DNA of 23,288 nt from CAZXYS01 sp964645005 (GTDB lineage Bacteria > Bacteroidota > Ignavibacteria > Kapaibacteriales > UBA2268): positions 1 to 23,288 of the forward strand of contig CAZXYS010000049.1 of assembly GCA_964645005.1 (NCBI GenBank). Reading direction: 5' to 3'. The notes beneath the pieces are model-generated. The model saw only the letters and a program-made list of their open reading frames with translations, did no database searches and was not told where the DNA came from. Made by a program: the position numbers and the translations under genes. Shown here in pieces: positions 15,153-22,836 of this stretch. How positions within the stretch are numbered: position 1 is the first letter of the stretch; every line of letters starts with the position of its first letter.

Positions 15153-15506
15153 ATGAATATGCTGTTTATTCTCAACGACGCTCCTTATGGAACTGAAAAA
15201 GCATATAATGCTTTACGTCTGGCTAATCAAATATTGAAAGACAGTCTGTCTGAGAATGTTAATTTTTTCTTGTTGGCTGATTCTGTTTTTTGCGGATTGG
15301 CTGGTCAGGAAACTCCCAACGGTTATTATAATATAGAAAGAATGTTAAAAGCAATCATTAAAAAGGGCGCAAAAATTAAAGCTTGCGGCACTTGTATGGA
15401 TGCCCGAGGAATACGGGAAGATATGTTTGTGGAAGGAATTGAGAAAAGTAATTTGGCTGAATTTGCACAAATGACCGCCGATGCAGGAAAAGTAATTACT
15501 TTCTGA
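15153..15506 (+). CDS. DsrE/YchN-family sulfur-relay protein
   Basis: 117 aa, the usual size for a single DsrE-like domain. The N-terminal strand MLFILNDAPYGTEKAYNALR and the pattern SVFCGLAGQE, IIKKGAKIKACGTCMDARGI are characteristic. Cys47 and the CGTC pair (78 and 81) are the likely persulfide-carrying residues. The family carries sulfane sulfur between enzymes in the cytoplasm, usually as trimers or hexamers. AAAGG precedes the ATG and the gene follows the regulator by 2 bp, so the two are cotranscribed. In context it may trap or pass on sulfane sulfur made by the SQR-like flavoprotein. Confidence 0.9.
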   Translation: MNMLFILNDAPYGTEKAYNALRLANQILKDSLSENVNFFLLADSVFCGLAGQETPNGYYNIERMLKAIIKKGAKIKACGTCMDARGIREDMFVEGIEKSNLAEFAQMTADAGKVITF

Positions 15507-15528
15507 TATTAAATTAAGAGGTGTTTAT

Positions 15529-15609
15529 ATGCGAATAGGAACATTATTTACTATTGCGGCGATATTAGCTGGTTTGGTTCTGATCTTTAATTTTAACCGG
15601 AACAAATAA
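15529..15609 (+). CDS. 26-codon signal-anchor ORF, probable displaced N-terminus of the cytochrome
   Basis: The ATG at 15529 is preceded by AGAGGT and opens 26 codons: MRIGTLFTIAAILAGLVLIF then NFNRNK and TAA (15607-15609). It has a basic start, an uninterrupted hydrophobic helix and a polar end, exactly what a c-type cytochrome needs for export or membrane anchoring. It stops 4 nt before the first possible start of the cytochrome frame and is offset by one base from it. Loss of one base near AACAAATAAAG would fuse it to the cytochrome. It could instead be an independent single-span membrane peptide. Confidence 0.6.
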   Translation: MRIGTLFTIAAILAGLVLIFNFNRNK

Positions 15610-15613
15610 AGAC

Positions 15614-16684
15614 GTGAATTCTAGTGACGAAATGTCTGAAATTTCAACATCCGGCGCCGCATTATACAAAATGAATTGTGCAGGATGCCATGGTATTGAC
15701 CGCAAAGGCAATCCGCCAACTTATCCGGCATTAACGAATATCCGGGAAAAATACTCCAAAGATAAATTACGCGGCATAATACGCAGCGGCATCAGAAATA
15801 TGCCGAGTATGGGTCATCTCTCTAATTCGCAAATTAGTATGATAGTATCGTACCTAATTGAGGGAAAAGAACCCGGCGGACAGGCTGATAGGACACAAAT
15901 CACAAAAACCGAAAAAGGCAAAATGCTTTACAAAAGCAATTGCGGGGGATGTCACAAAGCAAAACCCGGCGGCGCCGAGCCAAAAAATGCCGGAACAAAA
16001 ATGTGCAATATGATGACTCCAGCCACTTTGGGCGGAATTGACCAACAATACTCTCTTGAAGAATTTTCGGATTTACTTGACAGAGGTATATGTTATATGC
16101 CTTCATTTGAGTTTCTGGAAAAAGAAGATACTGAAGCGTTATATGCTTATTTGGAAGATCTGGATGTGGAATGGCAGGGAGGTCCCGAGCATCCTTCGGG
16201 CGGCAGTGAACATCCCGAGCATCCGTCAGGCGGAAAAGGTCGATCAGAACATCCTTCAAGGCAAAGAGAACATCCCGAACATCCTGAAAGAAAGAGCGAC
16301 CAATCTGAGTACCTCAAAAATAAGAAATCATCTTTGACAATTCAGGAATTCGCCGATGCTGCGGAGAATTATATCTCTGAAAAATCAGAAAAGAATGGCG
16401 GCTATTTTCTTGTCGAAGATGAAAAACATGACAAAACTTTAAAATTGAAATTGGAAAAAGTCCACAGGAAACGGCTTTCTTATCTTGGGAATAAGACTTA
16501 TTTCGTTTGCGCGGATTTTAAAGGTACGGATGGTAATATATATGATATTGACATTTTTATGAAGGGAACAAATAAAGACAACCTTGTAGAAGCTAAACCG
16601 CCTATGGTACACAAAGTTAATAATAAACCAAGATTTACATGGTACGAGGAAGACGGTATCTGGAAAAGACGCATGAAAGATTAA
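15614..16684 (+). CDS. Diheme c-type cytochrome with EHP-rich linker and novel C-terminal domain
   Basis: 356 aa from GTG, but this frame has no signal peptide (see the 15529-15609 entry). Domain 1 (about 12-85) has the heme site CAGCH (22-26) and likely Met ligand in NMPSMGHLS. Domain 2 (about 98-185) has CGGCH (110-114) and a likely Met162 in CYMPSF. Residues 191-225 form a linker with six EHP tripeptides mixed with SGG and Arg/Lys, possibly metal-binding. Residues 240-356 form a separate domain containing NGGYFLVEDE, YFVCADFKGTDGNIYDIDIF and KPRFTWYEEDG; I recall similar EHP-linked modules in other bacteria but cannot name the family. Heme is attached in the periplasm, so without the upstream anchor the protein could not mature. 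It may accept electrons in the sulfur-redox cluster. Confidence 0.85.
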   Translation: MNSSDEMSEISTSGAALYKMNCAGCHGIDRKGNPPTYPALTNIREKYSKDKLRGIIRSGIRNMPSMGHLSNSQISMIVSYLIEGKEPGGQADRTQITKTEKGKMLYKSNCGGCHKAKPGGAEPKNAGTKMCNMMTPATLGGIDQQYSLEEFSDLLDRGICYMPSFEFLEKEDTEALYAYLEDLDVEWQGGPEHPSGGSEHPEHPSGGKGRSEHPSRQREHPEHPERKSDQSEYLKNKKSSLTIQEFADAAENYISEKSEKNGGYFLVEDEKHDKTLKLKLEKVHRKRLSYLGNKTYFVCADFKGTDGNIYDIDIFMKGTNKDNLVEAKPPMVHKVNNKPRFTWYEEDGIWKRRMKD

Positions 16685-16785
16685 CAAACAAGTTAATTAA
16701 AACTGATAAATTCAACTAACACGGTTGTTTTGCAAATAATAACTAATTATTTAAGCATTGACCAAAAAATAGGACTTATAACTAT

Positions 16786-17922
16786 ATGAAAAGAATTCTG
16801 ATTTTAGGAGGCGGAATTGGCGGTCTCGTAACAGCCAATGAACTCGGAAAAAAAATAGGGAAAGAACACCAAATTGTGTTATTTGATAAATCAGACAAAT
16901 TGTTGTTTGCGCCGTCAATTCCATGGATTATGACCGGTGAGCGAAAACCTGAAAAAATTATGCGGGATTACAATGGCTTACAAAAAAAGGGGATAGAATT
17001 TGTTAACGGAGAAATCAGTGAGGTTAATCCCGATGAGAAATCATTAATTGTGAACGGTGAAAAATATACCGGCGATTATATGGTTATAGCCCTGGGCGCC
17101 GAACTTAATGACGAAAACCTTAAAGACAAAGGATATAACATATACTCAGTTGAAGACGCTCAAAAATTAAACAAAGCTTTAAATAATTTTGAGGGCGGAA
17201 AAATTGTATTATTAATCTCTTCCGCGCCGTATAAATGCCCGGCAGCGCCTTATGAGAGCGCAATGTTAATTGAATATTATTTAAGAAAGAAAGGTTTTAG
17301 AGACAATGCTGAAATAAGTATTTATACGCCGGAGCCCGGACCTATGGGGGTAGCTGGAAAAGAATTATCGTCGGCGGTCAGACAGATAACCGAAAATAAA
17401 GGAATTGACTACAATCCGGGAAATCACTTTTCTTCTATAGACGGAAAAAAACTGCATTTTACAAATGGAGAATCCAAAGAATTTGACTTGCTTGCTTATG
17501 TTCCGAAACATCAATGTCCGCAGGTCATTCGGCAAACGGATCTATCAGGAGAAAACGGCTGGGTTAAAATAAAAGATCGCTATACAATGGAAACTGATTT
17601 TCCCGGCGTCTTTGCTATTGGCGATATTACACATATTCCCCTCGCCCTCGGCAAGCCGCTGCCCAAAGCGGGAGTCTTTGCTCATTATCAGGCTGAAGTC
17701 GTTGCAAATAATATAGCGGTAGATATTAACGGTAAGGGCGATAAAACTAAATTTAACGGCGATGGCGAATGTTTCTTCGAAATTGGCGGTAAAAAAGCTG
17801 GTTTTGCAAGAGGTAATTTTTACCATGAACCATTGCCCGACGTAAAGATGTATAAACCCGGATTTTACAGACACGTTGGCAAAATTTTATTCGAAAAATA
17901 CTTTTTGAGTAAATGGTTGTAA
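16786..17922 (+). CDS. Sulfide:quinone-oxidoreductase-like FAD flavoprotein
   Basis: 378 aa. The N-terminal FAD-binding GGGIGG (8-13), the second dinucleotide-fold region around VLLISSAPYKCPAAPYE (141-157), and TDFPGVFAIGD (270-280) follow the SQR/flavocytochrome c sulfide dehydrogenase layout. Cys151 and Cys244 (KHQCP) sit at the positions of the two redox cysteines that carry sulfur next to FAD in SQR; the third cysteine of some SQRs is not evident, though Cys329 lies in a conserved-looking DGECFFEIGG. The C-terminal segment (FYRHVGKILFEKYFLSKWL) may be a membrane-associating helix. Sulfide oxidation to sulfane sulfur with electrons passed to quinone is inferred from family. It lies 101 bp after the cytochrome gene, with AGGA upstream of the ATG. 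Confidence 0.85.
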   Translation: MKRILILGGGIGGLVTANELGKKIGKEHQIVLFDKSDKLLFAPSIPWIMTGERKPEKIMRDYNGLQKKGIEFVNGEISEVNPDEKSLIVNGEKYTGDYMVIALGAELNDENLKDKGYNIYSVEDAQKLNKALNNFEGGKIVLLISSAPYKCPAAPYESAMLIEYYLRKKGFRDNAEISIYTPEPGPMGVAGKELSSAVRQITENKGIDYNPGNHFSSIDGKKLHFTNGESKEFDLLAYVPKHQCPQVIRQTDLSGENGWVKIKDRYTMETDFPGVFAIGDITHIPLALGKPLPKAGVFAHYQAEVVANNIAVDINGKGDKTKFNGDGECFFEIGGKKAGFARGNFYHEPLPDVKMYKPGFYRHVGKILFEKYFLSKWL

Positions 17923-18145
17923 GTTATCCGTAGATAACCGTCCCTTCCTAAAATCCGTTTACCTAAATCTACGAAAAAAAAAACAAAAATCCACTACATT
18001 TCAGCAAACAACTATAAAATCCGGTCAACACTTTTCAGGACAGGGCGATATATCTTCAGTAAGAAATTATAATGCAATGTATTAATGCACGTTAACTACT
18101 ACAAAAGCATTTGTAATTAAATCCCATTTTTAGTAAAATTGAAAA

Positions 18146-18436
18146 ATGATAACTAAAGAAGACATAATAACTATTTTAAAAGCAAATAAAAACTATTTGC
18201 GACAAAAATTCTCAGTTGAGGAACTTGCTTTGTTCGGTTCTTATTCCAGAAATGAGCAAGGCGATCAAAGTGACATAGATATATTAGTGGAAACTTCCGA
18301 ACCATTGGGCTTTGAATTTGTCAATCTGGCATACGAAATAGAAAGACTAATAGATCACAGTGTCGATCTAGTTTCAAAAAATTCGATTAAACCCAAATAT
18401 TTAAAAGAAATAGAAAAAGATCTAATTTATGTCTAA
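18146..18436 (+). CDS. mntA: MNT-domain nucleotidyltransferase antitoxin (MntA-like)
   Basis: 96 aa. The minimal nucleotidyltransferase signature is present: GS at 31-32 in LFGSYSRNE, followed by Asp43 and Asp45 in SDIDILVE, with a third acidic position in HSVDLV. Full length for the family. In characterised systems the MNT protein transfers AMP groups to a tyrosine of the partner HEPN toxin and neutralises it. The stop overlaps the start of the HEPN gene by 8 bp, so the pair is translationally coupled. Confidence 0.92.
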   Translation: MITKEDIITILKANKNYLRQKFSVEELALFGSYSRNEQGDQSDIDILVETSEPLGFEFVNLAYEIERLIDHSVDLVSKNSIKPKYLKEIEKDLIYV

Positions 18437-18764
18437 AAGGAATTACCGGTTATTGATCGAGGATATGTTAGAATCCATCAATAAAATTGAAGATTACACA
18501 AATAATGTTAATTTCAAAGAGTTCGCTAATGATTCCAAAACTATTGATGCTGTTATTCGAAACATTGAAATAATTGGTGAAGCCGCTAACAGGATGCCAA
18601 AACATATTTGTAATCAGCATCCGGAAATAGACTGGAAAGCAATTTCAGGCAGCAGACATAAAATTATTCATGGATACTTTGGAATTGATTTAAATACCAT
18701 TTGGAAAATTGTAGATCAGGACTTACCTGAATTAAAATTGAAATTAGAAATAATATTGAAATAA
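18429..18764 (+). CDS. hepT: HEPN-domain RNase toxin (HepT-like)
   Basis: 111 aa, all-helical composition. The RX4HXY motif is intact: Arg76, His81 and Tyr83 in SRHKIIHGYFGID. Arg and His are the RNase residues, and the Tyr is the residue modified by MntA in studied systems. The NIEIIGEAANRMP segment (45-57) is typical of the family. It overlaps the MNT gene by 8 bp. Likely role is a growth-arrest or phage-defence module; intact motifs argue it is functional. Confidence 0.92.
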   Translation: MSKRNYRLLIEDMLESINKIEDYTNNVNFKEFANDSKTIDAVIRNIEIIGEAANRMPKHICNQHPEIDWKAISGSRHKIIHGYFGIDLNTIWKIVDQDLPELKLKLEIILK

Positions 18765-18801
18765 ACATAAGTCAAGATAATACCTTCAAAATATTTCATT
18801 A

Positions 18802-18888
18802 TGTCCTCATTGCTAAATTCAGATTTAGCAATGAAATTTTCACACAAAGTTGTACTTTTTTACTTATATCCACTTGAATATCACACAG
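18802..18888 (+). repeat. Double-hairpin dispersed repeat, copy 2
   Basis: Same start and first hairpin as copy 1 at 13088-13176: 12-bp stem at 18807-18834, loop TCAG instead of TCCG. The second hairpin is weakened by a base change (ACAAAGT / ACTTTTT). One T is missing from the run before CACACAAAG. It lies between the HepT gene and the iorB terminator, in the same orientation as copy 1. Confidence 0.75.
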
Positions 18889-18906
18889 GGCTCCACGTCA
18901 AGAAGT

Positions 18907-18954
18907 AAAAAAACCTCATCCTGTAATCCTTCAAGGTGCGGATTTGCGATGAGG
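18907..18954 (-). terminator. Rho-independent terminator of the iorAB operon
   Basis: On the minus strand CCTCATC (18948-18954) pairs with GATGAGG (18914-18920), an inner ATCC/GGAT stem adds stability, and a run of seven T follows at once (18907-18913). It lies 56 bp past the iorB stop. Confidence 0.85.
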
Positions 18955-19010
18955 GTTATAGTTATAATAGATTTCGTTAGCTTAGTTGAAAATTGTGCTT
19001 TAGCTTATCA

Positions 19011-19592
19011 TTAGCTTCCGTTAACGGCGTATTCCATGCCTGCTTTTAGTGCCTCCAAATTTGAATTCACTACTTTTTCACCTTTACGTCCGAATATCAG
19101 CCGCAGAGCATCCTCCAATTTCTCGTAATCAATATCGAGGAATGGGGAGGCTGCTCCCAGCACCACTATATTAGCTGATTTTGGCGAGCCCATGTCGCGT
19201 GCAATAGCGTCTGCATCCAATGCTTTATGATTGGGAATTGAATTTAACTCTTCCATTAACTTATCAATATCAGGGTAATCAGGGATGTTCTTGTATGGCT
19301 TTGTATTAGTTATAACCCAGCCGTCGGGTGCAAGGTAAGGGAGATAACGCAGCGCTTCCATAGGTTCTACGGATATTATTAGATCGGCTTTGCCTTCGGG
19401 TATAAGGTCGGATGCAATGGGCTTGTCCGCCAGCCGAAAATGAGACTGCACATCGCCGCCGCGCTGGCTCATTCCGTGAACTTCCGCCTGTTTGAAGTAT
19501 AATCCCGCATCTACCGCGGCGTAACCGATTGTTGCTGCAATTGTCAGTATTCCCTGACCGCCTACACCTGCTAAAATTATATCTTTTTTCAT
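19011..19592 (-). CDS. iorB: Indolepyruvate:ferredoxin oxidoreductase, beta subunit
   Basis: 193 aa, normal length. The gamma-domain fold of 2-oxoacid:ferredoxin oxidoreductases is shown by ILAGVGGQGILT (6-17) and AEVHGMSQRGGDVQSHFR (36-53), which is highly characteristic of IorB. Together with IorA it oxidatively decarboxylates aryl pyruvates, made by transamination of Trp, Phe or Tyr, to aryl-acetyl-CoA, reducing ferredoxin; the reverse reaction can make aromatic amino acids from aryl acetates. It follows iorA by 30 bp and ends before a strong terminator. Confidence 0.94.
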   Translation of the reverse strand: MKKDIILAGVGGQGILTIAATIGYAAVDAGLYFKQAEVHGMSQRGGDVQSHFRLADKPIASDLIPEGKADLIISVEPMEALRYLPYLAPDGWVITNTKPYKNIPDYPDIDKLMEELNSIPNHKALDADAIARDMGSPKSANIVVLGAASPFLDIDYEKLEDALRLIFGRKGEKVVNSNLEALKAGMEYAVNGS

Positions 19593-19622
19593 TTTATCTT
19601 ACTAATTTCAGTTCTACAATTC

Positions 19623-21248
19623 TTATTGATTTACTGATTCGGTTTTCTTTTGCTTTTTCTTAGCTTTAGTCTTTGCTGTCAATGTAACCACGCACTCTCT
19701 CTGAGGAACAATTACCGATACGCCATTGTAGTTGAGTTCCTGCTTAATTATCTCAACATTCTCTTCATGATATTTTTTCAATGGCTGTAGAATATGGAAA
19801 TGTTCCGGTTCCAGACCGAGCCCGAGACATATATCTTTTATTCTGCCGTGAGCCGGTGAGAACTGCCCGCCAGTCATTGCGGTTGTGCTGTTATCAGCAA
19901 TGATCACCGTGATCGGCGAATTGTCGATTATGGCATCCAGCAATCCAGTCATGCCGGAATGTGTGAATGTCGAATCACCGATAACTGCTACAGCCGGAAC
20001 AAGTCCCGCATCGGCGGCACCTTTAGCCATAGTTATTGATGCTCCCATATCCACACAGGTGTTCAACGCATTGAATGGGGGAAGGGCTCCCAGAGTATAA
20101 CAACCAATATCTGCGAAAACTCTTCCTTTCGTGAATTCTATCAAAGCTCCGTTCAGTGCGTTGAAAGAATCAATATGTCCGCAGCCCGGGCATAGTTTAG
20201 GTGGTCTTGGAGCAACCAGATTGGGAATGTCTTTGCCCCGGGTGCTTTCTTTGCCGAGAGCGATTCCAACTTTGTTGGGGTTGAGTTCTCCGGCGCGGGG
20301 AAGTGAACCATCCAGTCTGCCACGGATTTTCTTTTCCACACCAAGCAGTCCGATAATTTGTTCCTCCACATAGGGATAGCCTTCTTCGATTACCAGGATT
20401 TCGTCGCATTCGTCATAGATTCGTTTGACCATGTCCCTTGGTATCGGATATTGACCGATCTTTAGCACAGGATATGGTATATCCCTGTCCGGGTAATTTT
20501 CCATGAGGTAATTGTGAGCTAAACCGCAGACAATTATCCCGAGGGATTTATCTTTGCCTTCGAAATATTCGTTATAGCCGGATTTTCTTGCTTCATCTTC
20601 CATTCCAGGCTGTTTATCTATAAGACAGCCATAATTTCTGCGGGCGATCATCGGCATGAGCACGTACTGAACGGGGTCGTAGGGGATCCTCAGATGATTC
20701 TGTTCTCTTTGTTCCTTTCTGCCAACTGCCGCTCTGGAGTGAGCAAGTCTTGTTGTTATGCGAAGTAGAACAGGTGTACCGAGTTTTTCAGACAGATCGA
20801 AGCCATAGTGAACCATATCATAAGCCTGCTGTTGATCTGACGGCTCGAGAATCGGGACCATAGCGAATTTCCCGTAGTATCGGGAATCCTGTTCATTTTG
20901 TGAAGAGTGCATCGAAGGATCATCGGCAACGGTTACTATCAATCCACCGTTAGCGCCGGTAATAGCCGAGTTAATGAAGCCGTCCGCCGCAACGTTCAGC
21001 CCGACATGCTTCATGCAAACCATGGCTCTTTTGCCTGTGTAGGAGACACCTAAAGCCGACTCCATAGCTGTCTTTTCGTTGGCACTCCATGTTGTATGTA
21101 TATTATTTTCCTTAGAAAATTTTGATTTTTGTACATATTCGGTGATTTCTGTCGAGGGGGTACCGGGGTATGCATAAATTCCCGTAAGCCCGGCGTCCAT
21201 TGCTGCCTGTGCAATCGCTTCATCGCCTAATAGAGCTGATTTTTTCAT
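19623..21248 (-). CDS. iorA: Indolepyruvate:ferredoxin oxidoreductase, alpha subunit, lacking the C-terminal ferredoxin domain
   Basis: 541 aa. The N-terminal pyrimidine-binding half has AYPGTPSTEI (26-35). The TPP-binding half has KLCPGCGHIDSF (351-362), the GDS motif (424-426) and Asn453 of the GDS...N cofactor site, with GGQFSPA after it. Canonical IorA (about 600-640 aa) ends in two [4Fe-4S] clusters with a CxxCxxC...CP pattern. Here the chain ends after PQRECVVTL with only Cys519 and a Lys-rich tail (KTKAKKKQKK); no such cysteine pattern appears before the stop or in the 30-bp gap to iorB. Electrons would need another carrier or a separate ferredoxin. AAGGAT lies just upstream of the ATG. 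Confidence 0.93.
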   Translation of the reverse strand: MKKSALLGDEAIAQAAMDAGLTGIYAYPGTPSTEITEYVQKSKFSKENNIHTTWSANEKTAMESALGVSYTGKRAMVCMKHVGLNVAADGFINSAITGANGGLIVTVADDPSMHSSQNEQDSRYYGKFAMVPILEPSDQQQAYDMVHYGFDLSEKLGTPVLLRITTRLAHSRAAVGRKEQREQNHLRIPYDPVQYVLMPMIARRNYGCLIDKQPGMEDEARKSGYNEYFEGKDKSLGIIVCGLAHNYLMENYPDRDIPYPVLKIGQYPIPRDMVKRIYDECDEILVIEEGYPYVEEQIIGLLGVEKKIRGRLDGSLPRAGELNPNKVGIALGKESTRGKDIPNLVAPRPPKLCPGCGHIDSFNALNGALIEFTKGRVFADIGCYTLGALPPFNALNTCVDMGASITMAKGAADAGLVPAVAVIGDSTFTHSGMTGLLDAIIDNSPITVIIADNSTTAMTGGQFSPAHGRIKDICLGLGLEPEHFHILQPLKKYHEENVEIIKQELNYNGVSVIVPQRECVVTLTAKTKAKKKQKKTESVNQ

Positions 21249-21433
21249 TTCATCTATCCTTATTATGATTGCTCAATCTAAGTATTCTAAGTAATAAACG
21301 TTGAAGTTATGAATATAACTATAAAAATAAATAGCAAAATTAATGATTTTCGGGTGGATATATTCAATTTTTTAAGATTTGTATTCGATGTGTATTGAAC
21401 CCGGAAAATTCATTAGAAGAATTCCCTCATCCC

Positions 21434-21620
21434 TAAATTGAGGCTGATCCAAAAGTATGAGATTGTCATTCCTGCGAATGTCTTTAGATTACGCTTTAGC
21501 GGGGCAGGAATCTGATGAATACCGGATTCCCCGCTAAAGCGGGATTTCGCAAGCTCAACTTCGCTGTGCTAAGAATGACGTTCCCGAGATTTTACCAATT
21601 ATGTGTCAGCCTCACTTTCA
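21434..21620 (-). repeat. MITE-like dispersed repeat, copy B
   Basis: TGAGGCTGA (21439-21447) and its complement TCAGCCTCA (21606-21614) are perfect 9-bp terminal inverted repeats. Inside lie GTCATTC/GAATGAC (21465-21471, 21573-21579) and a perfect 13-bp stem CGCTTTAGCGGGG (21492-21504, 21529-21541). Read on the minus strand, it begins TGAAAGTG and ends with ACTTTTGG, CAGCCT and AATTTA, as in copy A. No target-site duplication is clear. The rest of the 606-bp spacer (21249-21854) has no gene; a GC-richer stretch near 21645-21690 (GGGATAAGGGCTGGGG) looks like another repeat fragment. Confidence 0.65.
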
Positions 21621-21854
21621 GTGTAAAAAGAAATTCTTACACCCTTCTCCCGCCGGGATAAGGGCTGGGGATAAGGGGGAATAAGAGATTGTTTATGTTC
21701 TAATGCAAAATCCGGAATTAATATCACCCACCTTATTTTTTATTTTCGAGAGATAAATAAAATGGGGGAAATTAAGCTTGAAAACTAAAAATTTGTTGCT
21801 TTTTTAAGTCAAAAAAATATTGCTTTAACAGAAACTTAATTCAGCCTAAAAAAA

Positions 21855-22748
21855 TTAGCGGATAATGATTTTTTCAGTTTTTGAGTAATTCGGAGTTGAT
21901 ATTTCCAAGATATATACTCCTTTGGAATATCCGGATAGATCAATTATTTTATGTGAGGAATTCAATTTTCCTTCATAAAGCTTATTGCCTAAAATATTGT
22001 AAATTCTAACTTTATAATCAGTTTGAAAATTCGGTTTCTGCCCGGTTTTTACGATAATACTGTTTTCCACGGGATTGGGATAAATATCAAATATTTTTGA
22101 ATTTTCTAATATATCCTCGATATTTGTCTCCGAAGGACCTTCGGAATGAAGAAAAACTATCCAATCTGCTGTTTCCGGGTTGAACATACCTCCGGTGCTT
22201 CGAATATAACAATAAAACCCAACATGGTAGTTATTGTCGGCAAATTCTTTTACAATTTTCAAATCATTAATTTCATTCCATACAGAATCAGTCTTTTCCT
22301 GAAAATCTTTTTTATCCAATCCTGCATAGTTTGCTATATCAAAATACTCGGGATCTTCCGGTTTCGGTATCTCTTCCTCAACAGTGTTATCGAGCATTTC
22401 GAATTTCTCCGGCTTTATTATTTCTCCAACCCCCATCCAGATTATCTCGCCATGAAAAAGGACTGATCCGGTTTTAGTGTAGTTAAATTGGATATAACCT
22501 TTATCTGCCGGCGGTTTTATTTCAATACCAAAAGGAAGGCTGTCTATTTCATTTTTATTCATAGCTTCATGATAAGAAACATCAGCGCCTTCAAATTCAT
22601 AAGTCTTAAAATCTACTTTTAGTATTGCCAGATTCATTGAATCTTTTTTAATAAATTCGTATTCGCTTGTTGTTTTCCCCGCGATTAAGGCACTTAATGC
22701 TGAAAAAAATATGATAATTACTAAAGAGGGTATCATAAAGCATTTCAT
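21855..22748 (-). CDS. Exported protein with type IX secretion C-terminal sorting module
   Basis: 297 aa. Residues 1-23 are a signal peptide (PSLVIIIFFSALSALIAG). The last 80 residues form a type A T9SS (Por) sorting module: IYPNPVENSIIVKT, YKVRIYNILGNKLYEGKL, IIDLSGYSKGVYILEI and a basic KTEKIIIR end. Such modules direct passage across the outer membrane and are removed or linked to the cell surface. The functional part (24-215) has several Trp/Tyr-containing beta-like segments, and I do not recognise it. AAGGAG lies 8 nt upstream of the ATG, the strongest ribosome-binding site in the window. Confidence 0.9.
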   Translation of the reverse strand: MKCFMIPSLVIIIFFSALSALIAGKTTSEYEFIKKDSMNLAILKVDFKTYEFEGADVSYHEAMNKNEIDSLPFGIEIKPPADKGYIQFNYTKTGSVLFHGEIIWMGVGEIIKPEKFEMLDNTVEEEIPKPEDPEYFDIANYAGLDKKDFQEKTDSVWNEINDLKIVKEFADNNYHVGFYCYIRSTGGMFNPETADWIVFLHSEGPSETNIEDILENSKIFDIYPNPVENSIIVKTGQKPNFQTDYKVRIYNILGNKLYEGKLNSSHKIIDLSGYSKGVYILEISTPNYSKTEKIIIR

Positions 22749-22836
22749 TATTTTTACTCCTTCAGGGCAATTATTGTCAATATTTATTTACTTGAATAAA
22801 ATCTATAATAAAATGTATTAACCAAGAAGTATACTA

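Noticed and set aside
15900..16259. 119-codon minus-strand open frame
   Set aside because: Antisense to the second heme domain of the cytochrome; no start signal and no recognisable protein.
16181..16290. Short DNA repeats that might suggest a CRISPR or tandem repeat array
   Set aside because: The repeats are the EHP codons of the cytochrome linker, in frame and of irregular spacing; there are no spacers.
17923..17938. Hairpin GTTATC-CGTA-GATAAC directly after the SQR-like stop as a terminator
   Set aside because: Only a 6-bp stem and no T-run follows on the plus strand. A terminator for this operon is not evident.
21770..21850. A-rich and T-rich runs after the T9SS gene as a terminator
   Set aside because: No stable GC-containing stem could be drawn; the runs reflect AT-rich sequence.
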